Shown here piece after piece: positions 1 to 7,931 of a stretch of DNA of 60,024 nt; position 1 is the first letter of the stretch; each line of letters starts with the position of its first letter. The notes below the pieces were generated by a model. The model was not told the DNA's origin. It did not search any database and was given only the letters and a program-made list of their open reading frames with translations. The stretch lies in contig JAIXYM010000155.1 of assembly GCA_027490255.1 (NCBI GenBank), forward strand, positions 1 to 60,024, given 5' to 3'. The DNA is from Oxalobacteraceae bacterium (GTDB lineage Bacteria; Pseudomonadota; Gammaproteobacteria; Burkholderiales; Burkholderiaceae_D). A program made the position numbers and the translations under genes.

Positions 1-591
1 GGTAGCTATGATGCCACGATGGCTGATCCTGCAGCGCTGAACGAAGCGAGACTCACTGCACTGCGCGCGGAAAAATACGACATTCAGTTCACAACAAATA
101 ATCAGTATCAGATTACCTGGAAAAATCCGACTAACGGTCTGGTTACGGTCTTGGCAGAGCGCAGCTACGACCCCATGGCAGGTATCGAATATCGTGGACT
201 CAAACTCACATTGAATGGCCCGCCGTCTGCCGGTGATAAATTTATTATCGATGGCAATCAGGACGGCAAAGGTAACAACCAGAACATGCTCGACATTATC
301 GCGCTGGAAAGAAAGGCGGTGATAGGCGGCGTTGAAGGCAAAACGATTTCTCAGGCTTACATAGAAGAAGTAGGGAAGGTCGGTAACTTCTCCAGTCAGG
401 CAACAATTGCGCAGAAGGCGCTTCAGGTCGTCAATGATCAGGCTATTGAGGCTCGCGACAAAGTGTCTGGTGTCACGCTCGATGGCGAAGCTGCCGACCT
501 GATTCGGTTTCAGCAAGCGTATCAGGCGGCTGCAAAAACGATTCAGGTCGCTGGAACGCTGTTCGATTCGATTCTCCAGGCCAGCCGCTAA
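1..591 (+). CDS. flgK: Flagellar hook-associated protein 1 (FlgK), C-terminal part
   Basis: The frame is open from base 1, so the gene starts outside the window and about 196 C-terminal residues are visible. FlgK joins the hook to the filament and is exported by the flagellar type III apparatus. The last 30 residues form the amphipathic FlgK/flagellin-type D0 helix (LIRFQQAYQAAAKTIQV near the end). The flgL start lies only 16 bases downstream with AAGGAG in the gap, so the two are probably co-transcribed. Identification rests on the C-terminal helix plus the neighbouring flgL and fliD. Confidence 0.93.
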   Translation, partial: GSYDATMADPAALNEARLTALRAEKYDIQFTTNNQYQITWKNPTNGLVTVLAERSYDPMAGIEYRGLKLTLNGPPSAGDKFIIDGNQDGKGNNQNMLDIIALERKAVIGGVEGKTISQAYIEEVGKVGNFSSQATIAQKALQVVNDQAIEARDKVSGVTLDGEAADLIRFQQAYQAAAKTIQVAGTLFDSILQASR

Positions 592-607
592 CAAGGAGTT
601 CTAAGTA

Positions 608-1531
608 ATGCAAATGTCGACCAATCTGAAGTTTGATCGTGCCATCGCGCAGATGGGTATTACGCAGGACAGGCTTGCGAAAACCCAGATGCAACTGACG
701 ACGACAAAAAAAATCAACCAGGCTAGTGATGCGCCGGATCAGTCAGCGCAGATCACCCGATTGAAATCAGCGATCACCAGGCAGGAAAACTACGTCAGCA
801 CCATCAATCAAATCAAAGACAAGATGTCGCAGCAGGAGACAGCGGTCGATAACGCCAGCACAGTGCTGATTCGGCTGAAAGAACTGACTGTACAGGCCGG
901 AAATGACACCTATGGCGCCAATGACCGTAAATCGATTGACATAGAAATACGTCAGCTGCGTGATCAGCTACTTTCCCTGGCCAATACCCAAGATATCGAT
1001 GGCAATTACATCTTCTCTGGCACGCGGGTTGGTAAGGCAGCATTTGACACCGATGAAAATGGCAAGCTGGTTTACACGGGCGATCAGACTGTCAGCGTCG
1101 CAGGGATTGCAGATCAATCTTCGGTCGATACCAATCGCGCTGGCACACGTCCTTTCGACAAAATGATACGTATGGGTAATGACGGTAAACCGGTTGCCGT
1201 GGGATTTTTTCAGGTGATCGACGATTTGTCGGCCGCACTGCAATCGAATAACGGCGTCAATATCCGCCGCGCAGTAGGTGAAGTCGAAACCTTGCAGCAG
1301 GGTTTGTCGGACAGCCTGGCCAGTATTGGAGCATCAGTCAACAAGCTCGACAACCAGATTGATCTGGCAGAGGAAAACATGCTGCGTATGAAAAGTACGC
1401 TATCGCAGTCCGAGGATACGGACTACGCTGAGGCAATTACCAAAATGAACAAGGACATGCTGGCGCTCGAAGCAGCCCAAAGCAGCTTTGCGAAGATTTC
1501 GCAGCTGAATTTGTTTGATTACATACGTTGA
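608..1531 (+). CDS. flgL: Flagellar hook-associated protein 3 (FlgL)
   Basis: This 307-residue protein is the second hook-filament junction protein and has the usual length for FlgL. The N-terminal helix pair (MSTNLKFDRAIAQMGITQD, then the KINQASDAPDQSAQITRL block near residue 40) and the C-terminal helix (ALEAAQSSFAKISQLNLFDYI) are the flagellin-like D0/D1 elements. The ATG at 608 follows AAGGAG with suitable spacing. It lies directly after flgK, as in most flagellar clusters. The intergenic stretch after it carries its own sigma-28 promoter for fliD. Confidence 0.95.
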   Translation: MQMSTNLKFDRAIAQMGITQDRLAKTQMQLTTTKKINQASDAPDQSAQITRLKSAITRQENYVSTINQIKDKMSQQETAVDNASTVLIRLKELTVQAGNDTYGANDRKSIDIEIRQLRDQLLSLANTQDIDGNYIFSGTRVGKAAFDTDENGKLVYTGDQTVSVAGIADQSSVDTNRAGTRPFDKMIRMGNDGKPVAVGFFQVIDDLSAALQSNNGVNIRRAVGEVETLQQGLSDSLASIGASVNKLDNQIDLAEENMLRMKSTLSQSEDTDYAEAITKMNKDMLALEAAQSSFAKISQLNLFDYIR

Positions 1532-1547
1532 GCATAAGCTGCTTGAC

Positions 1548-1574
1548 TAAAGAAAATGCTTCATCGGCCGATAT
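1548..1574 (+). promoter_or_regulatory. Sigma-28 (FliA) promoter for fliD
   Basis: TAAAGAAA (1548-1555), an 11-base spacer and GCCGATAT (1567-1574) match the FliA consensus TAAAGTTT-N11-GCCGATAA at 6/8 and 7/8 positions with exact spacing. It lies in the flgL-fliD gap, about 55 bases before the fliD start. Confidence 0.8.
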
Positions 1575-1628
1575 CCAATCACCGGCAGTGTTAGTCGTAG
1601 GTGATTTCGTGAATAAAAGGATCTCAAA

Positions 1629-3782
1629 GTGGCACTAACGACTGGATCAGTTTCTAATTCAGCATCATCGACTAGCGCAGCATCGAAGGCAACAAAGAGT
1701 GCTGCGACCAGTCTCATTACCAAGCTGGGTACCGGCTCTGGCGTCGACATGGGTTCGCTCGCCCAAAATCTGGTGGATGCAGAAAAGGCACCACGTGTAG
1801 ACAGCATCAACCGAAATATTTCCAAAAGTGAGTCCAGAATATCTGGTTACTCAGCGATGCTGGCATCGCTGAATATGGTCAAAACAGCATTTGAATCACT
1901 GCAGTCACCCTCCAAGGTCGACTTGGTGACCGCAACCAGCAGCTTGCAATCGGCTGTTACGGTGACGTCTACCACTGGCGCCTCACCCGGTGTTCATGAG
2001 ATCGAAGTAAAGTCTCGGGCGCAACCGCAGCGTAGCTTGTCGCCGAGATTTGCGTCTGAAACCGTTTCCCTGAATAGCGGCAATCGCTTCATTTTGCGTC
2101 TGAATATGGACGGCAAGTCACAAGGTATCGAAATTCCGGACGGGAAAACCACGCCCAAGGGAATTGTTCAGGCGATTAAAGATGCCAATATTGGCTTGAA
2201 CGCTCAACTGGTCAATACCGGCGATGGAAGCGCTTCCCCTTACCAAATTGTTGTAACCGGTCCCACGGGCGCGAAGAACAGTTTTAGCTTTACGACCGAC
2301 GATGGTACGGGAGTCAGTGAACGGCAGACTATTAGTTTTCGTGGTGCCATGAATACGGGATCCTTGGCGATCGCAGGGGTCACTGTGAACGTTACTCAAG
2401 GTGACACGAAAGAGGCAGTGGCCGCCAAAGTAAAGGCCGCGCTTGATGCTGATGCGCTCAAAGCGGGAGGCAGCGGCCGGATTTTCACAAATAACAACGA
2501 TGGAACCCTCACCATAACTTATGCGGCTACCGAGGGAAATGTGCCGACCGAGGTCTATACCGACGCGTCGAATTCAATCACCGGGGTGGCCACAACCAGG
2601 TCGTTTGTTGCAGGTGCTGAGCTAACAACAGGCGCCACCAAGAAGCAAAAATGGACGTTTGGTAATGCCACTGAAGCCGGGACTGTCACGATTAATCCCG
2701 GTGGGTCACTCGCTTTTTCACCCGTAACTATCCCTATTGCTGCCGCGGCTAATTCTACTGATATTACGCAAAATATTAAAGATGCGCTAAATGCTGCTGC
2801 ACCCGGACGTTTTTCAATAGGGTCTGATGGCAGTTTGCAAGCGGATTACACAGAGGCAGATGGTGATGCAAGCCTAGTATTTTCGATAACGCCAGATGAC
2901 CCGACCAAAATCTCAGCTGACGTGATAGCCGATCCTGTTGAAACAGTGTCGCAAGCTTATGTAGCCAGAACCTCAGCGACCACACTCAATTTTTCAAATC
3001 GCCTTCAATCTGCAGGTGATGCCGAGTTAGTGATTGATGGAGTAACTATTTTTCGCTCTGAAAATGTGGTGAGTGATGCCGTCTCAGGCTTGAAAATTGA
3101 TTTGCTGAATGTAACCCAGGCAAACGCGCCTGCGGTCATTACATTAAGTCGGGATACCGCAGCCTTGAAGGAAAAAGTTGCTGCTCTGGTCAAATCATAC
3201 AATGATGCAATGTCTGATTTTGCTATTCTTTCAGGCCCTAAAAACAAAGACGATCCTGAGGATGTCTATAGCGGTTCTTTGGCCAATGACTCCACGATCA
3301 GGTTAGTAAAAACCCAGTTGCGTGGACTGTTTCTTGAGGACTCACGCTCCCCAGGCAAAAGTTATCGAGCCTTGCGTGACTTGGGTGTGTCAGTAGATAA
3401 AACAGGTGTTTTACAATTTGATCAAAGTAAGTTCTCCGAAGCGACTTCAAAAAATTTTGAAGATGTGGTCACTTTTCTTACTAACAATACTGAGACCAAA
3501 AGCTCTTTCACAAGCGCTGCCCAGGGTCTGGCTGGCGATGCGGTGAAGCGCATCACAGAGATCAGTCGGCCAACCGGGTATATTCAATCGCAGGCGTTCA
3601 GTGCCCAAAAGGATGTTGATCGTTACAAACTAGATCTCGAAAAGCTGGATGAGCGGATGAAAAAACTGCTCGAGCGCTATACGAAGACCTTTTCGATCCT
3701 CGACGGCTTCGTCGGCCAGGCCAATAGCACGATGGCGCGTCTGAAATCCTCATTTGATGCGATGAACGGCAGTAAAAATTAA
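1629..3782 (+). CDS. fliD: Flagellar filament cap protein (FliD), enlarged
   Basis: This is the 717-residue filament cap, which helps flagellin fold at the filament tip. The N-terminal block (LGTGSGVDMGSLAQNLVDAE, residues about 35-55) and the C-terminal coiled coil (DRYKLDLEKLDERMKKLLERY, then GQANSTMARLKSSFDAM) are typical FliD. The start is GTG, preceded by AAAAGGA. Many FliD proteins have about 450-500 residues; the extra 200-odd sit in the middle (roughly residues 235-450). There, hook-IN-like modules (IAGVTVNVT, DGTLTITY) resemble modules of the giant flagellin at 27362. No fliS follows. Confidence 0.93.
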   Translation: MALTTGSVSNSASSTSAASKATKSAATSLITKLGTGSGVDMGSLAQNLVDAEKAPRVDSINRNISKSESRISGYSAMLASLNMVKTAFESLQSPSKVDLVTATSSLQSAVTVTSTTGASPGVHEIEVKSRAQPQRSLSPRFASETVSLNSGNRFILRLNMDGKSQGIEIPDGKTTPKGIVQAIKDANIGLNAQLVNTGDGSASPYQIVVTGPTGAKNSFSFTTDDGTGVSERQTISFRGAMNTGSLAIAGVTVNVTQGDTKEAVAAKVKAALDADALKAGGSGRIFTNNNDGTLTITYAATEGNVPTEVYTDASNSITGVATTRSFVAGAELTTGATKKQKWTFGNATEAGTVTINPGGSLAFSPVTIPIAAAANSTDITQNIKDALNAAAPGRFSIGSDGSLQADYTEADGDASLVFSITPDDPTKISADVIADPVETVSQAYVARTSATTLNFSNRLQSAGDAELVIDGVTIFRSENVVSDAVSGLKIDLLNVTQANAPAVITLSRDTAALKEKVAALVKSYNDAMSDFAILSGPKNKDDPEDVYSGSLANDSTIRLVKTQLRGLFLEDSRSPGKSYRALRDLGVSVDKTGVLQFDQSKFSEATSKNFEDVVTFLTNNTETKSSFTSAAQGLAGDAVKRITEISRPTGYIQSQAFSAQKDVDRYKLDLEKLDERMKKLLERYTKTFSILDGFVGQANSTMARLKSSFDAMNGSKN

Positions 3783-3815
3783 TTCATTAGGAATGAAGTA
3801 GTTTTGGCTGCCACG

Positions 3816-3847
3816 CATTTCATGCCTGTCTCCCTAGGCATGAAATG
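3816..3847. terminator. Hairpin between convergent genes (possible bidirectional terminator)
   Basis: CATTTCATGCCT (3816-3827) and AGGCATGAAATG (3836-3847) form a perfect 12-base-pair stem with an 8-base loop, between the ends of fliD and the convergent methyltransferase. There is no T run on either side, so intrinsic termination is plausible but unproven. Confidence 0.5.
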
Positions 3848-3879
3848 AAGTTGATAAGCGGGTTTATTTACATGCCCGG

Positions 3880-4650
3880 TCAGAATGGCTTGTGATTCTG
3901 AATAGCCGCTGAGTCCAGAGGGTTAACCGAGAAATCGGCGCCTCGGATGATGCGCTGCCCTAGTTTGTTATGTCCGGCTTTTTTTGATTTTCTTACCACG
4001 ATGACCGAATTTCGAAACTCTACAGATTCAATCCATCCATCGGTGATAAATTCCGGAATATTTTGCAAGAAAAAAGTTGATAAATGTGTTTGAATCGTGG
4101 AGCTTTCATGCCACCACTCAAAGCTGACGACATCGACAAGTTTCTTGAAAAAAGCAATCGCAGATCTTTCATTGGTAATTCCACCGCCAAAAGCCTGATG
4201 GTAAAGCGTATGAGTATCTTCGATGACGTAAATGCCTCCTGGTTGCAAGGCAGGGAAGTAAATCAAAAATGAGTTGATGATGTCTAAAGATACGTGCGAT
4301 CCATCATCAATAATGATGGAAAAATCATTGCTGTGTTGAAGGATTTCACTGGCTGCTGCTTCAGTATTCGCGTTTCCCACCACGACTGCGATTCGCTCAT
4401 CTTCGTAACTTAAATTCCTGCAGCGCTCGTTGATATCGCAGCCCACAAATTTTTTGCCTTTTGTGAAATACTCGGCATAAGTTTCCAGCGACCCTCCGTT
4501 CTGTACGCCGATTTCCAGCATCGTGATCGGATTTTTTTTCAGGGGTGTAAACAGCTCGTCGTAGAACTCAAGATACGACTCCCATTTATCACTGGCTTTC
4601 CCCTGTTTTTTGTCGTGAATAGCGGCAAATGTATTTTTTTTACTGATCAT
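3880..4650 (-). CDS. Class I SAM-dependent methyltransferase
   Basis: The protein has 256 residues. The motif MLEIGVQNGGSLETY (residues about 44-58) is a class I glycine-rich SAM-binding loop, followed by the acidic strand end FVGCDIN. FSIIIDDGSH and GGIYVIEDTHT are the later core strands. This set resembles methyltransferases found in cephalosporin-hydroxylase-like and macrocin O-methyltransferase families. It is the last gene of a minus-strand group with the 276-residue protein and the O-GlcNAc transferase, so methylation of a flagellar glycan is a reasonable inference. The substrate is not known. Confidence 0.75.
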   Translation of the reverse strand: MISKKNTFAAIHDKKQGKASDKWESYLEFYDELFTPLKKNPITMLEIGVQNGGSLETYAEYFTKGKKFVGCDINERCRNLSYEDERIAVVVGNANTEAAASEILQHSNDFSIIIDDGSHVSLDIINSFLIYFPALQPGGIYVIEDTHTLYHQAFGGGITNERSAIAFFKKLVDVVSFEWWHESSTIQTHLSTFFLQNIPEFITDGWIESVEFRNSVIVVRKSKKAGHNKLGQRIIRGADFSVNPLDSAAIQNHKPF

Positions 4651-4774
4651 GTCATTCTCCGATGTGCTTTATCGTGCACAGTTATCTTCAGTCGCGCTCC
4701 GAACGATCGCTGCTGGCATCAGCGCGTATGGTGTCTGTAGCTCAATATAGCTTTTAATAGGACGGTTTTTCGTT

Positions 4775-5605
4775 TTACATCACGGGTGGGTAGTATGAAA
4801 TTCCTTTACGTATTCGCCAATACATGTCCAGATATGCCGGATCCAGAGTTTCACGGTACTTTGATTTCATCAAATCACAGGTCTGAAGCATATTCCTTGT
4901 TTTTGAATCATCGCTGAATATTCGAGAAAAAATAGGGCGGCTGCTGCTCTGATCTGCGAAAAGCACTTTGTAATTACCGGCGGCCATAATAAGACTGGTA
5001 AATCGTTCCTGGATGAAGGTTTTCATTGGGTACTGATTTATGTTGGAACCATAGCTTGTGGTTTTTGTAAACTCCGGATGCTGTTCTGCATTGGTTTCCA
5101 CATAAGCAAAGAATTTTTCCGCCAAATCGTACCAGGTCATCCAGAACTCTTTTTTTGCGATCACATAGTTTGAGAAAGCTGAATTGGCAGAGTCAGTCAC
5201 AATATTTCTTAGATCTGTGGTGAAGCCGTGATCTGCTAAAAAACCTTGCGTCAGGGCGGTGAGGCCGGGGTGCCAAACTTCACCTTGCTCCCAAGGATTA
5301 ATAAAGTAGGCAAGTTGATCCCAGGCGGTGCTGAACACAGCAATGTCCATAGAATCATAATTCGCCTCGATTGCTTGCAAAATTGCGGTGGAGTCAATGC
5401 CAGTTTTTTCAAGGAATTTCGGTGACAAAAATCCATACCAGGCATTTTCTTCTAAGGGATTATTTCTAAGAAAATTCAGTATTACCCAAAACTCGAACCA
5501 GTCACGATGCGCGCTATTGGTATTGTCGATCGGAATAAAGCCGGGCTGGATTTTGGCTCGTGATTCTGAGTCATAAAAAATCTGGTGGACGTAAATCTTT
5601 TTCAT
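4775..5605 (-). CDS. Protein of unknown function in glycosylation group
   Basis: I do not recognise this 276-residue protein with confidence. It begins MKKIYVHQIFYD, and the segments NAWYGFLSPKFLEKTG (about residues 54-69) and TSYGSNINQYPMKTFIQERF read like soluble glycan-active proteins encoded next to glycosyltransferases. No signal peptide or membrane segment is visible. It starts 14 bases after the O-GlcNAc transferase ends, so the two are probably one transcript, and 124 bases separate it from the methyltransferase gene. A sugar-transfer role is inference from context only. Confidence 0.6.
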   Translation of the reverse strand: MKKIYVHQIFYDSESRAKIQPGFIPIDNTNSAHRDWFEFWVILNFLRNNPLEENAWYGFLSPKFLEKTGIDSTAILQAIEANYDSMDIAVFSTAWDQLAYFINPWEQGEVWHPGLTALTQGFLADHGFTTDLRNIVTDSANSAFSNYVIAKKEFWMTWYDLAEKFFAYVETNAEQHPEFTKTTSYGSNINQYPMKTFIQERFTSLIMAAGNYKVLFADQSSSRPIFSRIFSDDSKTRNMLQTCDLMKSKYRETLDPAYLDMYWRIRKGISYYPPVM

Positions 5606-5619
5606 GTTGCGTATGGCCG

Positions 5620-7428
5620 CTATGAAGATTTTTTTGACGTTGTCGGCTGATGTTGCGTCTGATTGACGGCCAATAAAATGGCGTCGCCGAAATTTTTGGT
5701 AAATGTTTCTTTATCAAAAAGTAGGCTGCTTGCTCTGGCCGCCAGCATCTTTGTTTTGATTTTTTTTACCATTGATTGGTTATTGCCGAGTTCAATCGCC
5801 CGTGCTTCATAAGAGGCGATGTCGTCAACGATAAGTTCGGTGAGACCCATTGATTTCATTACATGAGCGGACAATCTTGACATGATGGTTCGGCCGGGCT
5901 TAGTCAGGATCGGCAAATTCGCGATCACGGCATCGCGGGCTGTGGCGCCATTTCCATAAGGCGACGTGTCCAGAAATAAATCTGCAAGCGCCAGTTGTGA
6001 CCGGTATTGTGCCGGATGGACTCTTTGGCTGAAATGTAATCTGCCTGGATCGATACCATGTGCACTCGCATAAGATTCCAGATTTCGGCGAGTTGTCGGG
6101 TTTTCATCCACCAGCCAAAGCACGCTGTCTGGTACTGCTCGCAGAATATTCATCCAGGCGCCAAACATCTCGGGGGTGATTTTGTATGAATTCAGAAGCG
6201 CGCAATAGATCATGCCTTGCTCCGGCAGATTAAATTGAGCACGTGTGACACCCGGCAGCAATTCTGTTGCAGGGTCGACGACCAGATAGGTGCCCGCCAG
6301 ATACAGAGGTTCTTCAGTGAAGCCCTTTTGCTTTTTCTTTGGGAAGAGATCCTTGGTCGTCAGGATGTAGTCTACGGAGGGCATGCCACAGCTGGCAAGA
6401 AAGCCGATATAGGCCATCTGCAAGGGGGCTGCGCGTGCTGCAACTATTGCCGGACGCGCGCCTGCAGTGAGTCCGGCCAGATCAACCAGAACATCGATTT
6501 CCATTTCCTGTATGTGCTTGATCGCCCTTTCGTCATCGAGATCCTGAAGTGGAACATGCTGATCGGCCACGCTGATCAAGCGCTTGCGCATTTCAAAAAC
6601 CGAGTCTGATGCGGTGGTGATGTCCAGCAGGTAAATCTCGAATTGCGTTCTGTCCAGGCCTTCGATCAGTGGGGCGAAAAAAATACTGGTGGCATGTAGC
6701 CTGAAATCTGCAGAGAGGAAGCCAACTCGGATTTTGGTATGGCCTCTATAAAATTGGCCACGTTTTATCGAGCTTGGTGAAATCTTGTCGAGCTGTTTAC
6801 TTTTCAGGAAGCGGTTAACTGAAGCTAGATTTTCTGTCGGATCATCAGTTAATGCCAATGACATCAGGGGTCCGATGTGCTCCTTCTGAAATTCAATATC
6901 AGCACAGATTTCTGTGGAGATGACTGGCCAACGGCATAGTTTCTGCCTTTGTTGCAAAAGGGTTGTTACGACGGCATCTTGCTTGTTATCTAATTTTAGG
7001 CTGCGCACTAATGCGAGTTCAGCGTCCTCTGGTCGATGCGTTTGGTCCATCAATCTTGCAATATTATTAAGCAGATCGATTTGAAGGGCTTCAGAGGGAA
7101 TGGCGGATTGCCAGATAGCTATTGCCTGATCCAGTTTGCCTTGTGATTCCAGGGATTTTCCGAGCGCCAGTAAGGCCTCTACGAATTGCGGCTTTTGTTC
7201 CAGGGCGGCGCGAAACGAGCTCTCTGCTTTGGGATAGTTTCCCTCCTTCTGCAGCAGCCGGCCAAATTCATACCATATAAGAAACGACAATTCGATATTG
7301 GCGTTGACTTTCAACCATTCCCGAAACAGCTCAATAGCTTGAGATACGGCACCGCAGCTTTCGAGCTTCCTGCCTGCTTCCAATATCGAATTGATATCCA
7401 TGGATGTTGGAGAGGCATTAGTCGGCAT
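5620..7428 (-). CDS. TPR-containing O-GlcNAc transferase-like (SPINDLY-type) glycosyltransferase
   Basis: The 602-residue protein has N-terminal TPR units (residues about 25-150, for example YPKAESSFRAALEQKPQFVEAL) followed by a GT41-type catalytic region. RVGFLSADFRLHATS (about 234-248) contains the conserved family histidine, and the C-terminal half has DTSPYGNGATARDAV and SRLSAHVMKSMGLTELIVDD, the nucleotide-sugar-binding segments. Such enzymes transfer GlcNAc or another sugar to Ser/Thr. Its position between fliD and the flagellin genes points to flagellin or cap protein as target. No Maf-type glycosyltransferase is in the window. The ATG start is shared with no neighbour. Confidence 0.87.
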   Translation of the reverse strand: MPTNASPTSMDINSILEAGRKLESCGAVSQAIELFREWLKVNANIELSFLIWYEFGRLLQKEGNYPKAESSFRAALEQKPQFVEALLALGKSLESQGKLDQAIAIWQSAIPSEALQIDLLNNIARLMDQTHRPEDAELALVRSLKLDNKQDAVVTTLLQQRQKLCRWPVISTEICADIEFQKEHIGPLMSLALTDDPTENLASVNRFLKSKQLDKISPSSIKRGQFYRGHTKIRVGFLSADFRLHATSIFFAPLIEGLDRTQFEIYLLDITTASDSVFEMRKRLISVADQHVPLQDLDDERAIKHIQEMEIDVLVDLAGLTAGARPAIVAARAAPLQMAYIGFLASCGMPSVDYILTTKDLFPKKKQKGFTEEPLYLAGTYLVVDPATELLPGVTRAQFNLPEQGMIYCALLNSYKITPEMFGAWMNILRAVPDSVLWLVDENPTTRRNLESYASAHGIDPGRLHFSQRVHPAQYRSQLALADLFLDTSPYGNGATARDAVIANLPILTKPGRTIMSRLSAHVMKSMGLTELIVDDIASYEARAIELGNNQSMVKKIKTKMLAARASSLLFDKETFTKNFGDAILLAVNQTQHQPTTSKKSS

Positions 7429-7931
7429 AAACGCTCAGTCTTCTTAAAAATAGGTTTGCTATGAAAACGCTATCGGTTCAACTATCCGTTTTTTGATCGT
7501 TGAATTCAATACTTTTATCTAAAACCTGCTGCATTGCAAAATATATACGTATTTTTCAACGTATGCGCCCCCAGTAGTAATCAATCGAATATTTTTTTCG
7601 AGCGGCATCAAAAAAATACTAATAAAGACAAGTTTTGGTGCTTGCTTCGGCCTTCATTCAACGAAAATTGTATTTCCGCTAATTAAATCGACTATGACCA
7701 AGCGCCGTGCGCAGCACTGCCGGATTTCTTTTGGTTGCTGACTAAAGGTTTTAAAAGATCTGTCGAACAAGGATCCGAACGAGGAATTTTTGCCGTATCG
7801 ACCGTTGTATTAAAAAAACGATAATTAATTTTCAAGTTGTCTGGCTAACTAACGCAGAGACTTGTTTTTTAGAAAATTATTTTAATAGATTCATAGACAC
7901 ATTTTGTTGTCTTGAAGATTAAGAGGTTCAT
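7429..7931. other. AT-rich divergent intergenic region
   Basis: There is no gene in these 503 bases between the minus-strand transferase and the plus-strand octapeptide protein. A sigma-28-like site at 7743-7769 faces the octapeptide gene. AAGAGG sits just before its ATG. For the minus-strand operon I see no convincing promoter. Confidence 0.6.
7743..7769 (+). promoter_or_regulatory. Probable sigma-28 promoter for the octapeptide-repeat protein
   Basis: TAAAGGTT (7743-7750), 11 bases, then GTCGAACA (7762-7769). The -35 element matches the FliA consensus at 7/8 and the -10 element at 5/8. The implied leader is about 155 bases. It is weaker than the fliD and fliC sites. Confidence 0.5.

Noticed and set aside
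7468..7500. Sigma-28-like site for the O-GlcNAc transferase on the minus strand
   Set aside because: ACCGATAG is a fair -10 box but the -35 position (TCAAAAAA) matches poorly.
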